The translations under genes were made by a program, and so were the position numbers. From contig JAQQAP010000009.1 in the NCBI GenBank assembly GCA_028533045.1, forward strand, positions 21,509-85,508: a stretch of 64,000 nucleotides of DNA, given 5' to 3'. Positions 58,817 to 64,000 of this stretch are shown here, in pieces; positions within the stretch are counted from its first letter, which is position 1, and every line of letters starts with the position of its first letter. Source of the stretch: Spirochaetales bacterium (GTDB lineage: Bacteria > Spirochaetota > Spirochaetia > DSM-2461). The notes beneath the pieces are model-generated. The model was not told the DNA's origin. It worked only from the letters and a program-made list of their open reading frames with translations, and ran no database searches.

Positions 58817-59547
58817 TGCTCTTAGAAGTGAAAGATCTGGCCGTAAAATACGGCAATATAGAAGCCCTCCACGGCATCTCATTCAACATAGACAAGGGAG
58901 AAATCGTTACCCTCATCGGAGCAAACGGTGCGGGAAAAACCTCCACTCTCATGACCCTGGCCCGGCTAAGCAAACCCGAAGCGCCGGAGGTATTCCGGGG
59001 AGACATCCTCTTCGAAGGAAAGAGCCTCCTCAAAACGGAGCCCCACGAACTCATCCAGAAAAAGATGATGTGCCTTGTACCGGAAGGACGCCATATTTTT
59101 GGTAACTTAACCGTACAGGAAAACCTGGACCTGGCCACCTACGCCCGAAAAGTGGAAGTGGGAGAGATTCACGAGTCCCTGGACCTGGTGTACAGCCTCT
59201 TCCCCCGGCTCAAGGAAAGACGGAAACAGCGAAGCGAATCCCTCTCCGGGGGAGAACAGCAGATGCTTGCCGTAGGCCGCGCCCTTATGACCGGTACGGA
59301 CTTCATCATGCTCGACGAACCCTCCATGGGTCTGGCGCCCATCCTCATGTACGACATGTTCCGGGCCCTCAAGAAAATCAATGAACTAAAGGGTATGACC
59401 ATCCTTGTGGTGGAACAGAACGCCAAGGTAGCTCTGGATTTTGCCAGCCGCGGCTATGTACTGGACACGGGAGAAATTATCGCCTCAGGCAGCTCGGAAG
59501 AGTTACGAAATAATGAGGATGTGAAGAAAGCCTACTTGGGCGGGTAG
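58816..59547 (+). CDS. livF: Branched-chain amino acid ABC transporter ATPase LivF
   Basis: Second ATPase subunit, 243 residues. Walker A LIGANGAGKTSTLMTL, signature SLSGGEQQMLAVGRALM, Walker B IMLDEPSMGLAP. Starts one base into the livG stop. The last codons (LGG and TAG stop) lie in the first heptamer of the tandem array at 59540, so the array begins inside the gene. Confidence 0.95.
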   Translation: MLLEVKDLAVKYGNIEALHGISFNIDKGEIVTLIGANGAGKTSTLMTLARLSKPEAPEVFRGDILFEGKSLLKTEPHELIQKKMMCLVPEGRHIFGNLTVQENLDLATYARKVEVGEIHESLDLVYSLFPRLKERRKQRSESLSGGEQQMLAVGRALMTGTDFIMLDEPSMGLAPILMYDMFRALKKINELKGMTILVVEQNAKVALDFASRGYVLDTGEIIASGSSEELRNNEDVKKAYLGG

Positions 59548-59630
59548 CGGGTAGCGGGTAGCGGAAAGCGGAAAGCGGAAAGCGGAAAGCGGAAAGCGGA
59601 AAGCGGAAAGCGGAAAGCGGAAAGCGGAAA
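59540..59630 (+). repeat. Heptamer tandem repeat array
   Basis: Three copies of GCGGGTA followed by ten copies of GCGGAAA, exact and in phase, 91 bp in all, followed by a partial unit. The array starts in the last codons of livF, with its TAG stop inside the first unit. Confidence 0.96.
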
Positions 59631-59705
59631 GCGAGCGTAGATTTGATAGTAAAAAGCGTCAAGTCGATTCACGAGGGATGACGGTAAATGCCGCATAATT
59701 AGTAA

Positions 59706-59784
59706 AGAAGATACAAAGACGACATGTCCGCTGTCATCCATCCGCTGTCGCACTTCTATCTTAGTCCGCTGTCGCACTTCGTGC
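59706..59784. repeat. Short direct repeats upstream of the MFS 3' end
   Basis: TCCGCTGTCGCACTTC occurs twice (about 59740 and 59766) and CCGCTGTC a third time at about 59729. This short repetitive stretch fills the gap between the heptamer array and the convergent transporter gene. Confidence 0.6.
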
Positions 59785-60954
59785 TTAATCCAGCTTCTCC
59801 GTGTCCTTCAAAAAGAACCAGTACCCGGCAAGACCAAAAAGGGCTCCTCCGCCGGCAATCATAAAGACTTCGTGGTAGCTTCCGGTGAACTGAAAGATAA
59901 ATCCGGCCAGGGAGGCTCCCACGGCGGCGGCTATACCATGAAAAGAGAAGGCTACCGGATAGACCCGGCTTAAATGGGGCCCGCCGAATACCCGGCTCAC
60001 CTGATCGGGAGTAATGACCAGAGGCCCGCCGTAGGTAAATCCCAGGAGAAATCCGGCGGGAATATAAAGAGCGGTATGAGCTCCCACGGCCAAAAGTATC
60101 AGGACAGAAAGAAACACCCCTATCAAGTTCACCAACGCAAGCCGTCGAGGATGTACCCTATCGGCGGAGATTCCCCAGATAATACGGCCCAAACCGTTTC
60201 CCAATGAGAGAAAGGAAACCCCCAGGGCCGCCGTGTGCCCCTCAATCCCGTTAAAAAGACCAAAAGGTTTAAGGGCTCCAATCAGCATAAGACCGGGAAG
60301 AGTCCCAAAGACCAAAAACATGGTCAGACCGGCAAATTCTTTCTTATGATCCCCAATGGGAGGAGGTCCGGCCGACTCTTCTTCCTTATGAATGAGCCCG
60401 GGAGGAGTGGAAGAAACGGCGCCGCAAAGAAGAATGATTCCTCCCCAAACAGCACCGACAAAGCGCAGGATGGTCTCGATATCCCAACCAAGCCCCAAGA
60501 GTTTTTCCACTAAAGAAGAGAGCACCACCCCGCCGATACCGTAACCGGCAACGGATAGACCAGTAACAAGCCCCCGGTGATTGGGGAACCAAAGAAGACC
60601 CGCCGCCAGAGGGCAGACATAGCCAAAGGAGAGAGCCGGAGCAATTCCCAGGAGATAGGCCGCCAAAAAGAGAGGATAATTCCCCCCCGTATATGAAGCG
60701 GCCCAATGGCCGGCCAGGAAAAGAATCCCCGATATAAAGATGAGCGTTCGCGGTCCCCTTCGGACCAACTGCCGCCCGGAAATAATCATATACAGGGTGA
60801 ACATAAGAATGGTCAAACCAAATACAGCCTGTGTCTGGGTACTGTTGTAACCCCAGTGGCTCTGAAAGGAGGGGACGTAGGAACTAAAAGCGTAAATACC
60901 GCCCAAAGCAATTTGAACCAGAATCCCGGCAATCAGGGAAATATATCTCTTCAT
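59785..60954 (-). CDS. MFS transporter, OFA (oxalate/formate antiporter) family
   Basis: A 12-span carrier of 389 residues. GILVQIALGGIYAFSSYVPSFQSHWG is the OFA-type first helix, and GYGIGGVVLSSLVEKLLG and GNGLGRIIWGISADRVHPRR are typical. Members exchange small carboxylates. Substrate unknown. Convergent with the liv operon. Confidence 0.88.
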   Translation of the reverse strand: MKRYISLIAGILVQIALGGIYAFSSYVPSFQSHWGYNSTQTQAVFGLTILMFTLYMIISGRQLVRRGPRTLIFISGILFLAGHWAASYTGGNYPLFLAAYLLGIAPALSFGYVCPLAAGLLWFPNHRGLVTGLSVAGYGIGGVVLSSLVEKLLGLGWDIETILRFVGAVWGGIILLCGAVSSTPPGLIHKEEESAGPPPIGDHKKEFAGLTMFLVFGTLPGLMLIGALKPFGLFNGIEGHTAALGVSFLSLGNGLGRIIWGISADRVHPRRLALVNLIGVFLSVLILLAVGAHTALYIPAGFLLGFTYGGPLVITPDQVSRVFGGPHLSRVYPVAFSFHGIAAAVGASLAGFIFQFTGSYHEVFMIAGGGALFGLAGYWFFLKDTEKLD

Positions 60955-61050
60955 GGCCCCTATTATTACTGAAACACTAGGTTATGACAAGGGGATTCGG
61001 ACAGAATTCGAACATTCGTCAAAATTACATAAAACTCTCACAGAAAAGCT

Positions 61051-61079
61051 GTGGCAAGGGATAAAAAGTGGTGTATAGT
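61051..61079 (+). promoter_or_regulatory. Promoter of the large exported protein, leaderless type
   Basis: GTGGCA, 17 bases, TATAGT; the -10 ends six bases before the ATG at 61086. The -35 matches TTGACA at four of six bases. Confidence 0.65.
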
Positions 61080-61085
61080 GGTTCT

Positions 61086-63800
61086 ATGAAACGTAGAGCT
61101 CTCTTTTTCGCTATTTTTCTCCTTTTCACCCACGCCCTTTTTGCCCAATACGACCCCAAAATCGACTGGAAATATATAGAGACCGACTATAATCGGGTTA
61201 TCTTTCCCGATTTTATGGCCGACGAAGGCTTAAGAGTCGCCCAATTCACAGAAGAGAACGATCCTACCATCTCCGAAACCATGTCCTCCAAACACCCCTA
61301 CCGCTACCCGATTATCCTTTCCGGGAACGATATGACCAGTAACGGCTACGTGACCGTATTCCCCCGGCGAACCGTGTGGTACAGCCTGAACGGAGGCTAC
61401 GGTTCGGGAACCACCGAATGGTACGAACACCTGGCCATTCACGAAGGACGGCACACCAAACAGTTCGACACCCTTAACTCCTCCACCGCCCACCTCCTCT
61501 TTCTTCTGGGCGGGGAATATCTCTACAGCCTCTCCATTGGTGTTACCCCCTCCTGGATGTTCGAAGGGGACGCCATTATGACAGAAACAATCTATTCCCA
61601 TTCGGGCCGGGGCCGACTGGGCTCCTATTTTGAACTGATGCGCTCCGTCGCCCTGGAAGAACGGGACTACTCCTATTATAAAATGCATCACCTCTCCTTC
61701 CGGGATATGACACCCCCCCCCCACAGACTGGGCTACCCCTTCCTTAACTGGATGGAAGAGAATTACGGCCCCGACGGGGCGGAACAACTCTTTAGCCAGC
61801 AAGCCGTACTTCCTCTGCCCCTTCTGGGCCCCTCCCGTTCAGTCAAAAAACTCACAGGACTTACCCCTGCCCGTGCCTACAAAGAAATGATTGAAGATCT
61901 GAAGACAGAGACGGAAGAAATTCTTGCCGCCAAGGGTCCTCTTGTAGAGGGAGAGCTTATCAGCCCGCCCCGGGACGTCTATACGGCCTACTCCCAGCTC
62001 CTCCCCGGTAAGGGGGGCACCTGGTACGCCCAAAAAGTGGATTTAATAGAACCCACCTCCCTCTATTCGTTTATTAAAGGAGAGGAAACAAAGTATTACG
62101 AAGCCGTGCCCGCCACCCGCATCGACGGTAAGGGAGACATTTTTGTGTGGGATTCGGTACGAACAAGCCTCACCTGGACCACCCGGGAGGAGTCGGACCT
62201 TTACCTAAAGCGGGGCAATAACAAAGCTCAAAAACTCACCCAAAAGGGTCGCTACTACCACCCCGCCCTCTCCCCCCAAGCAGATAAAATCGTCGCCCTG
62301 GAGTTACAGCCAGACCGCAAACCGCGCCTGGTTATACTGGATCTCTCCGGCCAGGTTATAAATGAAATACCCTTTCCCCAAGAGATTAGCTACGCCTCCT
62401 GGCCCGCCTGGGACGGGGACGGCATAGTGTTAAACGTACAGAATAATGAAGGAGAATCCCTGTGGCGCTGGTCGGAAAAGGGGTTTGAAAGGGTAATCCC
62501 CTTTACCACGGAAGACCTGTCCTACCCCATCCCCTGGGAGGGGGGCTACTTCCTCACTCTGGACCGCTATGAGGGCAAGGAAATCTGCTATTTTAAAGAG
62601 GGGAAGCTGATTCGGGTGACCAATACGCCTCTGGGAGCCGACTATCCTGCAGTAGACCGGGAGGGGGGTCGACTCCTCTATGTTTACCGGGAAGGAACCA
62701 TAGGAGATTCGGTGCGGGCCCTGCCCCTCTCCCCGGAAACTTGGGATGGACGCTCCCTCGAACTGCTCCCCGCTCCCATTCAGCCAGAAACGACCGCTCC
62801 AACCTCATCCAAAGACTATGAGATCAAAGACTACCCCGGCTTGGACCTCTTTAGCCCGGTCGGCTGGGGACTGAGCACCCTGGAATACGATTCCGACGAA
62901 GACCTGGAAATTCCCATTGCCATAAAGTCCACCAATCCCCTACAAAGCTTTAGCTGGGAAGGAGGCCTCTACTACAACACCAACGAAGAAACCATGGGTT
63001 ACGGCCTGGAAACGGAGTGGTCCCTTTTTCTTCCCCATGTCACAACCGACCTCTCCCTGGACAAAAGAGTCCGCAACGGGGTAACCATTCGGGACTTTAC
63101 CGCCGGAGCGGGCCTAAGCCTTCCCCTGGGATTCAGCAGGGGCCGTGATACCTTTAGCCTGGAACTTAGCGCCGAATCGGTCTACCTCTACAGCTGGACC
63201 GATTATGCCTCGGCCGACGGAGCAGGCTTTTTGGAAGAATTGGAGATGTACCACAGCCGGGACGGGGGCTACCGGGCCCTTCAATCCCGCTTTAAGGAGT
63301 ACCTTTCCGCCTCCCTTCTCCATTACAATACCGGGGACGATGATTATCAATTCTCCCTGGCCAACTACTACCTTCTCCCGGGGATTTTCCCCAGCCACGG
63401 CACCGGATTCTACGGTTACTACGAACAAAATCCTTCGGGCTACAGCTCAAATATTCCCCAAGTAAGAGGCTCCGAATATGATGACGATGAAGAGAGCCTC
63501 ATGCTGGAAGAACAGATTATGTTTAAGGCTGAATACGTACTGCCCCTCTTCTATCCTGACTGTGATCTAGGCGGACTAGCCTATATCCCCCGAGTCAGCA
63601 CCGAGCTATTCCTGGACCGGCAGTGGTACGGCGACGGATGGGATGAAACGGTAACATCCGCCGGAGCGGAGCTGTTGGTGGATACCTTCTTCTTTACTCT
63701 TCCCGTCATGATTCGCAGCGGTTTACAACTGAGTCATCAGTTTGAAACGGGAGATTGGGGTATGAGCTTTGTCATTAAAGGGTATACGGTAAGTTATTAG
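61086..63800 (+). CDS. Exported HEGRH metalloprotease-like / beta-propeller / outer-membrane barrel protein
   Basis: A very large protein of 904 residues. Signal peptide RALFFAIFLLFTHALFAQ. Residues 20-250 are an M1/gluzincin-like domain with HEGRH (a variant of HExxH) in EHLAIHEGRHTKQFD and a downstream WMFEGDAIM that could hold the third metal ligand. Residues 290-560 resemble a TolB-like propeller (YHPALSPQADKIVALE). The last 280 residues are beta-rich with alternating aromatic strands and a C-terminal Tyr, as in outer-membrane barrels. The start at 61086 is fixed by the signal peptide and promoter. An IS1-like element begins at its last base. Confidence 0.8.
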   Translation: MKRRALFFAIFLLFTHALFAQYDPKIDWKYIETDYNRVIFPDFMADEGLRVAQFTEENDPTISETMSSKHPYRYPIILSGNDMTSNGYVTVFPRRTVWYSLNGGYGSGTTEWYEHLAIHEGRHTKQFDTLNSSTAHLLFLLGGEYLYSLSIGVTPSWMFEGDAIMTETIYSHSGRGRLGSYFELMRSVALEERDYSYYKMHHLSFRDMTPPPHRLGYPFLNWMEENYGPDGAEQLFSQQAVLPLPLLGPSRSVKKLTGLTPARAYKEMIEDLKTETEEILAAKGPLVEGELISPPRDVYTAYSQLLPGKGGTWYAQKVDLIEPTSLYSFIKGEETKYYEAVPATRIDGKGDIFVWDSVRTSLTWTTREESDLYLKRGNNKAQKLTQKGRYYHPALSPQADKIVALELQPDRKPRLVILDLSGQVINEIPFPQEISYASWPAWDGDGIVLNVQNNEGESLWRWSEKGFERVIPFTTEDLSYPIPWEGGYFLTLDRYEGKEICYFKEGKLIRVTNTPLGADYPAVDREGGRLLYVYREGTIGDSVRALPLSPETWDGRSLELLPAPIQPETTAPTSSKDYEIKDYPGLDLFSPVGWGLSTLEYDSDEDLEIPIAIKSTNPLQSFSWEGGLYYNTNEETMGYGLETEWSLFLPHVTTDLSLDKRVRNGVTIRDFTAGAGLSLPLGFSRGRDTFSLELSAESVYLYSWTDYASADGAGFLEELEMYHSRDGGYRALQSRFKEYLSASLLHYNTGDDDYQFSLANYYLLPGIFPSHGTGFYGYYEQNPSGYSSNIPQVRGSEYDDDEESLMLEEQIMFKAEYVLPLFYPDCDLGGLAYIPRVSTELFLDRQWYGDGWDETVTSAGAELLVDTFFFTLPVMIRSGLQLSHQFETGDWGMSFVIKGYTVSY

Positions 63801-64000
63801 CTAATGTTCCCAATCCTTGAGCTTTTCTAGAAAAATGATGATTATTTAAAAAAATGGCTCTCCCTCTTATTCGTAAGACAATAAGAGGAGATTCCATTAT
63901 GAAAGAAGAAATCTATTGCCCTAATCCCCATTGCTCCCATCATCAAAGTCCTTCGAATGATGTAAAATGGTACAAAAAAAGAGGGTTTACGGTTACTAAA
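63800..64000 (+). mobile_element. IS1-like element, left end only
   Basis: The terminus GCTAATGTTCCCAATCCTTG matches the right end of the MITE at 49549 read inward. It is followed by a noncoding stretch and then a transposase gene start at 63899. The right end is outside the window. It is the probable autonomous source of the MITE. Confidence 0.75.
63899..64000 (+). CDS. Transposase N-terminal zinc ribbon (partial, IS1 InsA-like)
   Basis: Only 34 codons are in the window. MKEEIYCPNPHC begins a zinc ribbon of the CxxxxC kind, followed by DVKWYKKRGFTVTK, as in InsA-type proteins of IS1 elements. AAGAGGAG lies upstream. The gene is cut by the right edge. Assignment rests on this ribbon and on the IS1-like ends. 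Confidence 0.7.
   Translation, partial: MKEEIYCPNPHCSHHQSPSNDVKWYKKRGFTVTK

Noticed and set aside
59540..59630. CRISPR array
   Set aside because: The units are seven-base tandem repeats with no spacers, and no cas gene is near.

Overview
The window contains DNA of two different origins joined near position 4.6 kb. Bases 1 to about 4.6 kb carry the end of a proteobacterial respiratory complex I operon (nuoL, nuoM, nuoN) and an initiator tRNA-Met gene. A complex I operon followed by this tRNA is familiar from gammaproteobacteria. From about 4.65 kb to the end, base and codon use shift to a lower GC style and the gene content is that of a free-living or host-associated spirochete: FlaB-type flagellin behind a sigma-28 promoter, a stand-alone FlhB C-terminal protein (FlhX), HD-GYP proteins, many lipoproteins and TRAP, Liv and ECF transporters. 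The likeliest explanation is a metagenome assembly chimera made inside the conserved tRNA-fMet gene. Lateral transfer is the less likely alternative.

Layout of the spirochete part. 4.65-6.4 kb: a structured-looking RNA candidate, a leader sequence that is repeated almost exactly 14 kb downstream, an IS982-family element, and a PBP1-like gene truncated by that element. 6.4-9.4 kb: a dctPQM TRAP transporter. 9.4-21.7 kb: two MATE exporters, a GntR/PBP1 regulator divergent from a deacetylase-CBM lipoprotein with a palindromic operator, a UshA-like nucleotidase, an adenine/adenosine deaminase, the intact copy of the repeated leader with a 58-residue gene, a hotdog protein, an esterase and a methyltransferase. 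21.8-28.3 kb: a hybrid histidine kinase, then a kinase with a periplasmic ABC-type sensor coupled to a REC-DUF3369-HD-GYP protein. 28.3-33.7 kb: an esterase, an orphan lipoprotein, and a small islet (MscS channel, RimK-like ligase, acidic 67-residue protein) bounded by repeats of the 3' end of a tRNA-Ile/Met(CAT) gene. 33.8-42 kb: housekeeping genes (HAD phosphatase, thiN, flagellin, CCA-adding enzyme, rnc, acpP, rpmF, coaD). 42-48.7 kb: a ten-gene, tightly overlapping minus-strand operon running from an ECF vitamin-type transporter through a deacetylase, a possible FliK-like protein, FlhX, HD-GYP and YraN to two small basic proteins. 48.8-64 kb: a discoidin lipoprotein, an IS1-type MITE, an OmpA protein, a pseudoreceiver/GHKL/cNMP-binding regulator, a uracil permease, the complete livJHMGF transporter ending in a heptamer repeat, an OFA-family MFS carrier, a very large exported HEGRH protein, and the left end of an IS1-like element cut by the window edge.

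Two patterns run across the window. First, at least five genes (coaD, the HAD gene, two lipoprotein genes and the large exported protein) have a promoter -10 box ending 6-8 bases before ATG and no ribosome binding site, so they look leaderless. Second, repeats and mobile-element traces cluster at gene ends: an IS1-type MITE with a 9-bp duplication, REP-like hairpins, tRNA-end duplications, a heptamer tandem array and a decayed esterase paralogue. Neither tRNA gene encodes CCA, which fits the CCA-adding enzyme in the window.
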